The notes beneath the pieces are model-generated. The model was given only the letters and a program-made list of their open reading frames with translations. It had not been told where the DNA came from and ran no database searches. DNA of 64,000 nt, taken from NCBI RefSeq assembly GCF_000372725.1, contig NW_005201080.1:70872-134871 (forward strand), written 5' to 3'. The stretch's first letter is position 1. Each line of letters begins with the position of its first letter. Position numbers and translations under genes: made by a program. The stretch comes from Emiliania huxleyi CCMP1516. Lineage: Eukaryota > Haptophyta > Isochrysidales > Noelaerhabdaceae. Below, piece after piece: positions 39,734 to 48,689 of this stretch.

Positions 39734-40285
39734 TACTGGGCTGGGTTTTTAGGCATTGTGATGGGGTTGGCCCTCCCATCGACCCTCATGACCTCCTGCG
39801 GTCTCGGAGATGGACACCAGTGGGTGTGGGACCACAGCCAGGATACACTCGAAGGCTGGGTAAGCAGTAGAGGTCGATACTCGACGCGTCCCACATGGTC
39901 TGTGTCGCTGTCGGCACGCTGTCGACAGGACGTCGAGCGACACCGGTGGCAGTGCCACCCAGGAGTGGTCGGGCGGTCTCCCGTCATGAGAGAGCCACCA
40001 TGTGATCCGTATGATGATTCCTGACAACCGCCTCAGTCAACTTTCGTCACAGTTCCCGCTCTGAGAGGAGCTGCGGGTCAGTTCGACAGCTGGAGCTGTG
40101 TCGCCGGCGTGCGGCGGCCTGCCTCCGGAGGTGCCTCTGAGGTGGACATTTTTTGGTCACCGTGAGAGAACGCGTTCGAATTTTTACTCCGGAACTTCAA
40201 CTCTGCACGCGCACCGGCCAGGGCTGCAATAGTGCCAGTGAGGCGAAGGCGCGAGTCGGAAGGCCGCGACAAGTGTTCCCGTCAT
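39734..40285 (+). repeat. Left arm of a 0.55-kb inverted repeat
   Basis: Inverted copy of 41752-42304, with roughly 95% identity by eye. The outer end reads TACTGGGCTGGGTTTTTAGG, the inner end AAGTGTTCCCGTCAT. It brackets the CHERP-like exons. ORFs in it show no family character. Confidence 0.9.
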
Positions 40286-40332
40286 TTTCCTACAATCGCT
40301 GTGAACCCAGCCACGTATCCCACAAGGGAGGG

Positions 40333-40581
40333 ATGGGAGGTCACCACCACAGACGCTCGTTGATCTTGATTGTCTTGCTCCCCATCGTTCTCGCTGTCTC
40401 CGCCGTGATGGAGAGGGTTGGCCGCTTTGGGTATGTGGAGCATTTAATAAAAACTCAAGAGAAGGGAGGCCTCCCCGAGGGCCCGACTTGGGAATTGGCT
40501 TTCTTTTGGCGGGCATATAGAGAGAGGGTGTGGGTTACCTTGTGCTCGGTGTGCGCGCGCTGCTCGCTCGGTCGTCGTTGA
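40333..40581 (+). CDS. Possible small membrane protein, 82 aa
   Basis: MGGHHHRRSLILIVLLPIVL has a basic/His start and a strong hydrophobic helix, then a polar region (EHLIKTQEKGGLPEGPTWEL). It lies between the inverted-repeat arm and the next gene and ends 19 bp before that gene's ATG, so it may instead be 5' leader DNA. Confidence 0.3.
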   Translation: MGGHHHRRSLILIVLLPIVLAVSAVMERVGRFGYVEHLIKTQEKGGLPEGPTWELAFFWRAYRERVWVTLCSVCARCSLGRR

Positions 40582-40600
40582 GAGGACACTGACGGAATCG

Positions 40601-41590
40601 ATGGCGACTGCCGCTCCTGGCCTCACGCCGGAGATGGTCGCAGCCATCGACAAGCTGGCCGACTTCAAGGTGAAGAACGGCGAGCAGTTCGAGGCGCTCA
40701 TCAGGAACAAGCAGCGCGACAACCCAACGTTTGCGTTTCTGTTCGACGAGGCGTCGCCCGGCTATGCATACTACCATAGGAAGGTGCAGGAGTATACGCA
40801 GGCCGGACTGGCCGCGTTGCCCGCTCCGGGGACGATGCCGCCCGCTCCGGGGACGATGCCGCCCTATCCCAACATGGCGTGGGCGGGCACGCATCAGCCG
40901 ACACCGATGCACGCTCAACTCGCACCGCAACAGCATCCTTTCGCTCCACAGCAGCAGCCCTACCCGGTTCCGCCGCACCCGCAGCCGCCGCAGCCGTTTG
41001 GCATGCAGCCACTCCCGCAGCCTCATCTCGTCGCTCAGCACTTCGCCGCGCAGCAGCACATGATGCAGCAGCAGCAGCAACAGCAGGCTTGCGCGATGGC
41101 GGCCGGCTTCTCCCCGTATGGCGCGCCGGGCTTCCCGCCCCCGCTCCTGCCCAACCCAGTCCCGCACGGCGGCGCGGCCGCCACCGGCCCGATGGTGAGC
41201 CACGCGCCTGTCTGATGCGCACGCAGCCGCGGCCTTCTCACCTCTTCCGGGCTGCTGGACACTAGGCGAACCTGTCCTCTGCATACAACGTCCCGGTGCG
41301 AGACGCGTAGCGCTGCGCAGACGTCGGGGCCCCCACTCGAGAAGCGTGAGGTTCGTTCTGTAGGTTGGCATCCTGGCTTCGGTCCTCAAGCGGCGGCGGC
41401 AGTCCAACCCGCGTTCGGTCGCGCCGTTTGCGCCCCTCGAGCAGCACGAGCTGCCCAAGGAGCTGCCGCAGCGCCAGCCCGCCACACCCGAGCTCCTCGT
41501 AGCAATCGAGCGTTACTATAGCGGTGCGCCGCCGCTGGAGGAGCGGCAGGAGCGGAGGCGCGAGGAGCAGCACAAGGAGGTGCGCGCCAG
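40601..41590 (+). CDS. CHERP: SURP-domain protein, compact CHERP-like splicing factor (3' end open)
   Basis: Exon 1 (40601-41194) starts with a SURP/SWAP module: VAAIDKLADFKVKNGEQFE, IRNKQRDNPTFAFLF, AYYHRKVQEY. A Pro/Gln-rich linker with repeated PAPGTMPP and a poly-Gln run follows. The intron 41195-41363 (GTGAGC...TGTAG) joins GPM to VGILASVLKRRR; exon 2 (41364-41590) reads FAPLEQHELPKELP and ELLVAIERYYSGAPP, resembling the post-CID segment of CHERP (a U2 snRNP-associated protein) from memory. The CID domain of animal CHERP is absent. Exon 2 ends in AG|GTAAGG, so at least one more exon is expected; I could not identify it, and the intron would run into the right arm of the inverted repeat. 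A G-patch was not seen. Confidence 0.7.
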
Positions 41591-41751
41591 GTAAGGAAAG
41601 GGAGGCACCGCCGCACTAGCCGCCGCACGGGACGTGACGTGACGTGGGTCGTTTGCGCGTGCGGAACTCTGCGAATGTGCATGCGAATACCCCCTTTGCC
41701 TTACATGTTTCTTACATGGCGAGAGAAAGTAGTTTATTCATGTTTGGGTTC

Positions 41752-42304
41752 ATGACGGGAACACTTGACGGTCGCGGCCTTCCGACTCGCGCCTTCGCCT
41801 CACTGGCACTATTGCAGCCCTGGCCGGTGCGCGTGCGGAGTTGAAGGTCCGGTGTAAAAATTCGAACGCGTTCTCTCACGGTGACCAAAAAATGTCCACC
41901 TCAGAGGCACCTCCGGAGGCAGGCCGCCGCACGCCGGCGACACAGCTCCAGCTGTCGAACTGACCCGCAGCTCCTCTCAGAGCGGGAACTGTGACGAAAG
42001 TTGACTGAGGCGGTTGTCAGGAATCATCATACGGATCACATGGTGGCTCTCTCATGACGGGAGACCGCCCGACCACTCCTGGGTGGCACTGCCACCGGTG
42101 TCGCTCGACGTCCTGTCGACAGCGTGCCGACAGCGACACAGACCATGTGGGACGCGTCGAGTATCGACCTCTACTGCTTACCCAGCCTTCGAGTGTACCC
42201 TGGCTATGGTCCCACACCTACTGGTGTCCACCTCAGAGACCGCAGGAGGTCATGAGGGTCGATGGGAGTGCCAACCCCACAATGCCTAAAAACCCAGCCC
42301 AGTA
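41752..42304 (-). repeat. Right arm of the 0.55-kb inverted repeat
   Basis: Reverse complement of 39734-40285; outer end ...CCCAGCCCAGTA. No clear target duplication was found outside the two arms. Confidence 0.9.
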
Positions 42305-42319
42305 CGTACCAGGAGAGTC

Positions 42320-42833
42320 CTGCTCTGCCACCTCCGCCGCGGCACCGCCCGCAGCACCGCCTGCCGCCGCTGCAGCTCCGGCCGCAGCACCGCAGGCACC
42401 ACCCGCAGCACCAACAGGTGCAGCAACCCCAGCCCAACGAGTCGCCCGAGGGGTGGACCAGGGTTGGGAAGGGCGGGGCATGGGGCCGGCGCATGCCGGA
42501 CAGGTTCACCATGAGGAACCCTGGCCGCAAGCCGCCGGGCAAGGCGGTCAAGCGCAAGCCTGACCGCCAGCCCGCACCCAAGGGAGGTGGACCCCACCCC
42601 CCTCTCCCAAGGTGAACAAGAACAGGCTGAGCGCGCTGGGCGCTGGCCCTTCTGGCACCAGCGGGAGCCACGAGCACGCACCGCCGCGCTCCCCCTCCCC
42701 CTCTTCGCCGCCTGCCAAATCACCGCGGCCGTCTGTGCCTGCTTCCGAGTATGACTCCGAGTTCGACTTTTCCGACGCTGAGGAGGGACGGCGAGATACG
42801 GCGAAAGGACTTGCCGGAGGAGGTGGTCGCTAA
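42320..42833 (+). CDS. Possible exons of a Pro/Gln-rich basic protein
   Basis: One frame to 42615 encodes a Pro/Gln/His-rich stretch then SPEGWTRVGKGG, RRMPDRFTMRNPGRKPPGKA and a basic tail. A second frame (42612-42833) encodes SPSPSSPPAKSPRPSVPASE and an acidic SEYDSEFDFSDAEEG. Both have codon and composition bias unlike shadow ORFs but no recognisable domain. They may be 3' exons of the CHERP-like gene or part of the mobile DNA next to the inverted repeat. Confidence 0.3.
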
Positions 42834-42849
42834 AAAATAGATATTCTTA

Positions 42850-43075
42850 CACCCCAGGGGGAGTATCAGACCAGGGGGAGTGCCCCCCGCCCCCGCTTGC
42901 CCTGCCTGCGCAGGATAGCGTGCCCCGATAACGGCGACACTTAGCGAGGGTCACTGCGCAAGGAGGGGGTGCGAAGCCTTTTCTTTTGTCCTCTCGGGGG
43001 AATGTTCTCTCGGCGCCCATGGCCTTCTGAGGTTTCGTACTAATGACGTCCTTCTTGGCACTTCCGGCGTCGGTG
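42850..43075 (-). repeat. Dispersed repeat, inverted copy of 35232-35457
   Basis: Shares the same blocks as the copy at 35232 (for example GGCACGCTATCCTGCGCAGG in complement), with small indels. Confidence 0.85.
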
Positions 43076-43237
43076 TGTGCGTACCTGTGGTGTCTAATTC
43101 CTCCGGTATGCTATATAGGTTTCCCGAGCTGAGACCTATGTTTCCTTCTTTAAAACCGAAAAAAACAAAAAAGAGACAAACCGCCGCCCGCCGTCGGGTT
43201 GGTCCTGCCAATCAATGTGTGTGTGTACGTTGTATAT

Positions 43238-43690
43238 ATGTCGCGCTTCCTCCTCGCTGTGATCGCGTGCGTCGCCGCGCTCGACCCGCAAGCCGTTGAC
43301 GAGAAGCGCGGGCGCAATAAGGAGCCAGTAAAGACCGTGCAGACCAAGGCGCAGGATGCCACACCTGTTGCAACGGTTGGGAGCGCCGCGAAAGATGCCA
43401 CCCCAGTTCAGACCACTGCTGACGGCCTCTATTCCTTCCAGTCCAAAGCCCAGGATGCCACACCGGTCCAGACCGTCGGGAGCGCGGCGAAGGACGCCAC
43501 GCCCGTTCAGACCGTCAGCAGCAAGAGGCCCGGGCGCTGGGGACTCGCGCAAGAGCCAGAAGCGGCGGTGCAGGGCGGAAATGCGCTCGCCATGCTCGGC
43601 GTGGCCGGGATCCTCGCGGTCGCGGCGGTCGCACTTCGCCGCGTGTTGCGCGCCGCGCCCTCGGAGCGAACGCCCTCGGATCTCGTCTGA
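43238..43690 (+). CDS. Secreted/membrane protein with DATPV repeats
   Basis: MSRFLLAVIACVAALDPQAV is a good signal peptide; the longer in-frame start at 43199 would bury it. The middle has four repeats of KAQDATPV / SAAKDATPVQT (residues about 37-95). A single C-terminal helix (NALAMLGVAGILAVAAVALR) and a short basic tail follow. Total 150 residues. The design (signal, repeats, anchor) suggests a type I surface or thylakoid/organelle membrane protein. Family unknown. Confidence 0.65.
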   Translation: MSRFLLAVIACVAALDPQAVDEKRGRNKEPVKTVQTKAQDATPVATVGSAAKDATPVQTTADGLYSFQSKAQDATPVQTVGSAAKDATPVQTVSSKRPGRWGLAQEPEAAVQGGNALAMLGVAGILAVAAVALRRVLRAAPSERTPSDLV

Positions 43691-44041
43691 GTGCTTCAAC
43701 GGCGCCGTCAGAAGAGCTCGAGTGCCATCCTGGGCCCGGCTCCCACTGTGCATGAGTTCGGCATGCCCTCGAGGCATGCCCGGCTGGGGTTGTCGTGTGT
43801 GGCACACTGCTCACAGGGGGGTGCCATAGGTCGGCCAGTGTGAGGGCCATCATTTTAGTCGTGCTGTTACTCTCTCAACCATTCCGCGCAAACCGGACGC
43901 GTGTAAGGACACGGCAGGTGAGACCGAGACGTGGACTATAGGAGCTCGTACTAGGTCTAGGACGTGGACCGCGGGTGCATCGAGACACGAGAGCGAGAGA
44001 GGGCCCCGCTTGCGGCCTTGACGCTTGAGGGGAGGGCCCAG
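43691..44041. other. Spacer between convergent genes
   Basis: Contains a GGCATGCC-type palindrome (GGCATGCCCTCGAGGCATGCC, about 43760). No gene seen. Confidence 0.5.
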
Positions 44042-44812
44042 TTAGTCATCGGGCAGCAATCCAGCGGCGTCACCAACTGCCACCTCGCCCTCCTCGACCA
44101 CCCGACAGAGCCAGCCGCGCACGCCAGGGAAATGTTCATTGTTGAGCGGGCACTTAAGGTTGCGGAACCACTTCTCCGGCCCGTCGGGCGAGCCGCTGCC
44201 CCAGCGCTCCTTCGCCGCCGCTGCCCAGGGTTGCGTATTGAATCGATAGCAGGGGTTATTGGCCTCGGTCACCTCGAGCACCGATGACCCGATACGCAGC
44301 CAGCTCCCCACCGCCAGCCGCCCGTCCCCTGCTCGCTCACTCGCGGTGGCCGAGGGGCCGCGGAGAAGGATGTTCTCGCCGAGATCGCCGTCCTCGATCA
44401 GCGGCGCGTGCTCGGCGCCGATCGCGCTGCGCAGCTCATCGTAGGCCGCCATGCTGGTGACCATCACCGCTCGATCATTCGTGCCGGCCTCAAAGCGGCC
44501 CGCGTGCCCGCGGCTCCGGTATGAATTGTAGTCCTTGACTCTGTGCGTCATGCCGAGGAGGCGTCCCAAGAAGTTTGGGTTGACACTCGCTTCGCCCACG
44601 ACGCCCTCTCTCCGCAATGCAAGCCGCCCGCACAGCGTTTTCGTCTGCCTTGAGCGGTCGCCGTGCTCAGCCTTACGCTGCTGCTTGGACTTGGCGCCGA
44701 GGCGGGCAACGGTCCACACGGCTGGCTCGGACGAGACGGGCGCACCGTCGATGGCCTTAGTACGCACATTTCGCTTGGCCGGTGGCGGCGCAGCTTTGCG
44801 CTTGGGCGGCAT
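44042..44812 (-). CDS. MOSC-domain protein
   Basis: 256 residues, no intron needed. A basic nuclear-signal-like start (MPPKRKAAPPPAKR) precedes a MOSC domain: GDLGENILLRGPS, LAVGSWLRIGSSVLEVTEANNPCYRFN (with the conserved Cys of the PCY motif) and GWLCRVVEEGEVAVGD. MOSC domains occur in molybdenum cofactor sulfurases and in YiiM-type molybdoenzymes and carry persulfide sulfur on that Cys. As a stand-alone MOSC protein it may handle metal-sulfur transfer or N-hydroxylated substrates. There is no NifS-like domain here. Confidence 0.8.
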   Translation of the reverse strand: MPPKRKAAPPPAKRNVRTKAIDGAPVSSEPAVWTVARLGAKSKQQRKAEHGDRSRQTKTLCGRLALRREGVVGEASVNPNFLGRLLGMTHRVKDYNSYRSRGHAGRFEAGTNDRAVMVTSMAAYDELRSAIGAEHAPLIEDGDLGENILLRGPSATASERAGDGRLAVGSWLRIGSSVLEVTEANNPCYRFNTQPWAAAAKERWGSGSPDGPEKWFRNLKCPLNNEHFPGVRGWLCRVVEEGEVAVGDAAGLLPDD

Positions 44813-44871
44813 TCGCGCCGCTTGGACCTGTCTGGTATAGCCCAGCCGACTCGCTTGGGTTTTACCAAGCT

Positions 44872-45096
44872 GGGTTCCGGCTCCTACGCGGATAGGGGGT
44901 CTGTTACCGGTGACACCCTATGCAATAGGTAGGTAGGTCCGGCTTTGACCGCCCCAGAGGGCCCTGCAACAGGTAGGTACCGCCTGTTTTCGTCTTTTTT
45001 CGCTTCGCGCGCGGCCTGGGGATATAGATAGGTAGGTAGGGCGTTTTGGCGCGAGTCGTGGTCAACAGACCCCCTATCCGGGTAGGAGCCGGAACC
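44872..45096. repeat. 225-bp foldback element
   Basis: Begins GGGTTCCGGCTCCTAC and GGATAGGGGGTCTGTT and ends with their complements. The interior has repeated GGTAGGTAG words. No clear target duplication. It lies 60 bp upstream of the MOSC start and 88 bp from the 881-bp element. Confidence 0.75.
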
Positions 45097-45184
45097 CTGC
45101 GCAAAAGGCCACACCAACCAACCAACTGTTTCCGGGCCCGAGTGCGCGAAGTGCGGGACCAGCCAACCTCCAACCAGCCCCCCC

Positions 45185-46065
45185 CTGAGGGAGGGTGTAG
45201 AGGATGTAGAGTGTAGAGCGCTGTAGAGCTGTAGAGATGTAGAGCGCTCTGGAGCGCTGTAGAGCTGTAGAGCTCTACATCCGCCGCGTGACGAGGCGCC
45301 TGCGTTGTAGAGCGATGTAGAGCGCGATTTTGTTGTAGAGTTTGTTGTAGAGGCTCTACAGCCAAACCGCCGGGAAGGCAGTGACTCAAAGAGGTCGAGC
45401 CGCGCTAATGGGGTGTCTCCGAGCTTAGTGAAGCTCTGATGGACAGCCCTGACTATCCCTGACACACAGAGAGTCCCTCTGACGGCACACAACACCCTAT
45501 AACTGCGTCATGACCAGCCTGCCATGTGTCGCCGGTGCCGCATTCGTCGCTGTGCTTCTTTAGCAGGCGGTGGACTGTCGGCTGCGAGGACGGTCGCATT
45601 TGCGCGAGGCGAGGCGAGCATTCAGACGCGTTGCATGCGCCATGACTCGCGCCAGCGCGTGCGGGAGCTCCTGGCTGAGCGTTGAGTCCAGGCGAGTTGC
45701 GCTGGCCACTATCGCTACGCCGAGCCGAGCTGACGCGCCGAGGCGCCGGCCAGTCGCAGCCGTGAGGCATGCCATAGCAGCAGAGGCACCTGCCACCCAT
45801 TGGGCGGGCAGACAGAAGGCCAGGGCAGCACTGGCAAGTGCAACGCGCCTCATGTCGGAGAGCGACCGTGCCTCGTTCGCCGCTTATGATGTAGAGTTTG
45901 TTGTAGAGATTTCACGTTGTAGAGCGCCTCTACATCGCTCTACAACGCAGGCGCCTCGTCACGCGGCGGATGTAGAGCTCTACAGCTCTACAGCGCTCTC
46001 CAGCACTCTACATCTCTACAGCTCTACAGCGCTCTACACTCTACATCCTCTACACCCTCCCTCAG
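45185..46065. mobile_element. 881-bp TIR element, copy B (non-autonomous)
   Basis: Same length and ends as copy A. The flanking 8-bp direct repeat is GCCCCCCC (45177-45184 and 46066-46073). I saw only isolated differences from copy A (for example GTCTCCGAGC against GTTTCCGAGC). No transposase inside. Confidence 0.9.
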
Positions 46066-46464
46066 GCCCCCCCCCCCCCCCCGAGACGATGAAAAGAGAA
46101 ATCGCGGCTTGCCTGGTGCTGGGTGGTGGGTGCGCTTCTTAGCTCCTGGTCCTGGGCGTGCGGCTGCCGACTGCACTCCAAGTGCTCCAAGTGGATGGTT
46201 GGTCTACGTCTAGAGGTAGAGCAGGCTCGGACGCTCGGCGTAGTCAAGGCCCGAGCGTGCTCCCAAGATTCGCGCTCGATGTCACAGGCTCACAGCATGA
46301 ATGTATCATCACCACCATCGCACTCTGGCCCACGCGTGTCTACACGAGGCCTCCAAGGCGGCCGCTCCCCCTCCCCAATTGTGGTACATAAGCGCGGCGG
46401 CTACGCCCCGCCCTTCCCTCGCCCTTCCCTCCCCTCACCGCGCCCTCTGGCGCGCGCCACGTCC
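46066..46464. other. Intergenic stretch
   Basis: Poly-C next to the element, then no clear feature before the 3' end of the BTB gene. Confidence 0.5.
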
Positions 46465-48374
46465 TCACGCGTGTCGAGCGCGTTTGCTCCCCGGCGCGCC
46501 GTCCGAGTCCCACGAGATCTGTCGTGAGCTGCCGGACGGGGCGACCACCTTGGCTGCGGCGCGCGTCACCGCCAGCAGCAGCTGCGGGCTCGAGGTGAGC
46601 TCCTCGAAGGAGGGCGAGTTGACGACCGCCTCGTAGTTGGAGAGGACGAACTGCATGCAGTGCGCCTTGAGCTGCGACGACGGCGAGTCGTACCGGTCGG
46701 CGGCCTGCAGGATGGGAGCCACGGTGTCTGCGGAGACCATGCGCGTGAGCGTGAAGCCGCAGAGCAGCTTGAGCCCCTCGAGCAGGTAGCGGTCCGCGAG
46801 GCCGAGCAGCTCGAGGGCAAGCTCCTGGGGCCGGAGGAGCGCAGGAGGCTGGGCGGCCGGCGGGGGAGGGCGGGCAACAGCCCCCTCCTCGCGCCGCGCG
46901 GCTGCGGGGGGAGGGGAGGGGAGGGGTAGGGGGGGAGGGGGGTGGGAGGGGGTCGTCACCTCTGGCACGGCGACCGCGCCGCTGTAGATGTACTGCAGCA
47001 TGCAGGAGAAGGCCGCGTGCGACACCTCGGCGATCGGCACGCGCTGTCCCTCCTCGCGCGACCCCTCGCGCATCGAAGAGTTGAACATTCGGCGGAAGGT
47101 CTCGCACCGCGCGGCGAGGATGCAGCGGTGCGCCGGCACGTCTCGCCCGCCAACCACAAAGGTGACGTCGGCGCTGGCGTCGTCGGCGAGCAAGGTGTTG
47201 AAGTCGGCGAGGGCGGCGTTGTTGATCGCGACGCGCTGCGCCCCCTCGATCCGGCAGAGCGGGTGGTAGGGGCCGGCGAGCTCCGACACCTGCCCGTCGG
47301 CATCCTCCGCGCGTAGCACAAACCCGTCTCGCGCCGCGAGCGAACGCCCCTCCTCGTCCTCGCCGAGCGGGCCGAGCCACGTCTCGGCGACGCCGTCGAC
47401 GATCGAGACCGCGACGCGGTTGAGCGTCGTCTCCTGCACGAACCGGATCGAGTCGAACCACGTGGTGCACCGGTCGCGGTTGCCGAGCGCGCACGCGCCG
47501 ATAAAGTTGGACGCCTCGCGCCGAAAGGGCACCGAGCGCTGCAGCAGCTTTCCGTCGACGGAGAAGGCGACGGTCTTGCGCTTCCAGTCGAAGCACAGCA
47601 TCACGTGGTACCACCGGTTGCTCTCGTACGGCGTCGCGCCGTGGGTCGTGCCCCCTGTCCCCAGAAGGCCCATCTTGCCGTCGCGCGTAAACTGAAACTG
47701 CGCGACGCGCCGGTTCACCTCGTTGCTCTCGCCGAGGATGAAGTGGCCCGCGTCCGCGAGGCTGTTGTCTGTGCGCACGTAGAAGGACACCGCGTCCGGC
47801 TGGAACTTGCCGTTCAGCGCCGCCGCGTCCTCGTACTCGGACTCGCCGGGCCCGCCGCCCGCCGCAGGCGAGTGCTCCGGAGGCTCGGCCTCGAGCGCGG
47901 TCGCTGGCAGTTTGAGCGTCATCCCAAAGTTGGCGTCGTTGCCGCCGCTCAGGTAGAGGCTGTGGCTCGAGCCGGGCGCCGCCACCTCCGAGTCGAAACC
48001 GTGGGAGTACTGGCTCTCGTGGTGGAGTGGGCTCGAGGCGGGCTGCCTGTGGGGGGGGGAGGGGGGGACCGAGACGGAGTGAAGCGCAGCAAAAATAACG
48101 CGGCCGCCCGCGATGAGAGTCGAGGGTGGGCGCACCATCGCCCCAGTGCTTTGCGCTCGAACCCCTCCGCGAGGCACGTGCGGCGCGAAATCGCGAGCAG
48201 CATGATGTCGCCTTGGAACGACGACATCGCCTCGGCTTTCTCATCGAGCACCCGCACTTGAACTTTGAAGGGCAGGGAGGTCGTCAGCTGCTTCTCGTCC
48301 AGTGCGTCGCACACGAAAGTCGGCCGAGGCGGCTCGCAAAGCGTTCCCTGGCTGCTGCTCGAGGGCCGCTCCAT
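46465..48374 (-). CDS. Lectin-like (concanavalin fold) + BTB/POZ + BACK protein
   Basis: Three exons (48374-48136, 48046-46960, 46824-46465), 561 residues; introns are GT-AG and 89 and 135 bp. Exon 1 encodes RPTFVCDALDEKQLTTSLPF and MLLAISRRTCLAEGFERKAL. Residues about 80-290 resemble a LamG/concanavalin-like jelly roll: SHSLYLSGGNDANFGMTL, VSFYVRTDNSL, YHVMLCFDWKRKTVAFSVDG and FDSIRFV. The BTB domain follows (LADDASADVTFVVGGRDVPA, HRCILAARCETFRRMF, YIYSGAVAVPE) and then BACK-like helices (ELALELLGLADRYLLEGLKL). BTB-BACK proteins usually recruit targets to Cullin-3 ubiquitin ligase; here the lectin-like fold would be the substrate arm (inference). The 135-bp intron is in frame and low in complexity, so an unspliced reading would add Pro residues. 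Confidence 0.85.
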
Positions 48375-48439
48375 AGCCAGGGATCCGCAGCGCGGCGAAT
48401 AAATTTCCGAAAGCCAGGTGACTCCGCGCCAGCGCGGGG

Positions 48440-48575
48440 ACCGGCAGACTCCCCAGGGTGGGCGACGGCTAGCGCATCACACCCTCCTCTCCTTAAAATC
48501 CCTGTGTGGTGGCGGCGTGCCGTTCTCCCATCCCTCCCTTGGTTGTGTGTTTTGTTTCTTTCTTTCTTTCTTTAG
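48440..48575 (-). repeat. Gene-proximal repeat (GGGATGGGAGGACGGCAC family)
   Basis: In complement: AAAGAAAGAAAG, ACAACCAAGGGAGGGATGGG, GGCACGCCGCCACCACACAG, AAGGAGAGG, then GCTAGCCGTCGCCCACCC. It lies 66 bp upstream of the BTB gene and in the same orientation as that gene. Confidence 0.85.
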
Positions 48576-48582
48576 CGCGGGG

Positions 48583-48672
48583 ACCGCTCCCCGCTCCCCT
48601 TCCCCTGTGTCCCTGATCGTCCTTACAAGATCCTGCTCGTGCAGGTGGGGACCCTGTCCTTCTCCCACCCCT
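48583..48672 (-). repeat. Dispersed repeat, copy of 1781-1895
   Basis: Reverse complement nearly identical to 1796-1890. It adjoins the gene-proximal repeat, so the two families can be neighbours. Confidence 0.85.
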
Positions 48673-48689
48673 CGTTTGGCGTGCCCGTT

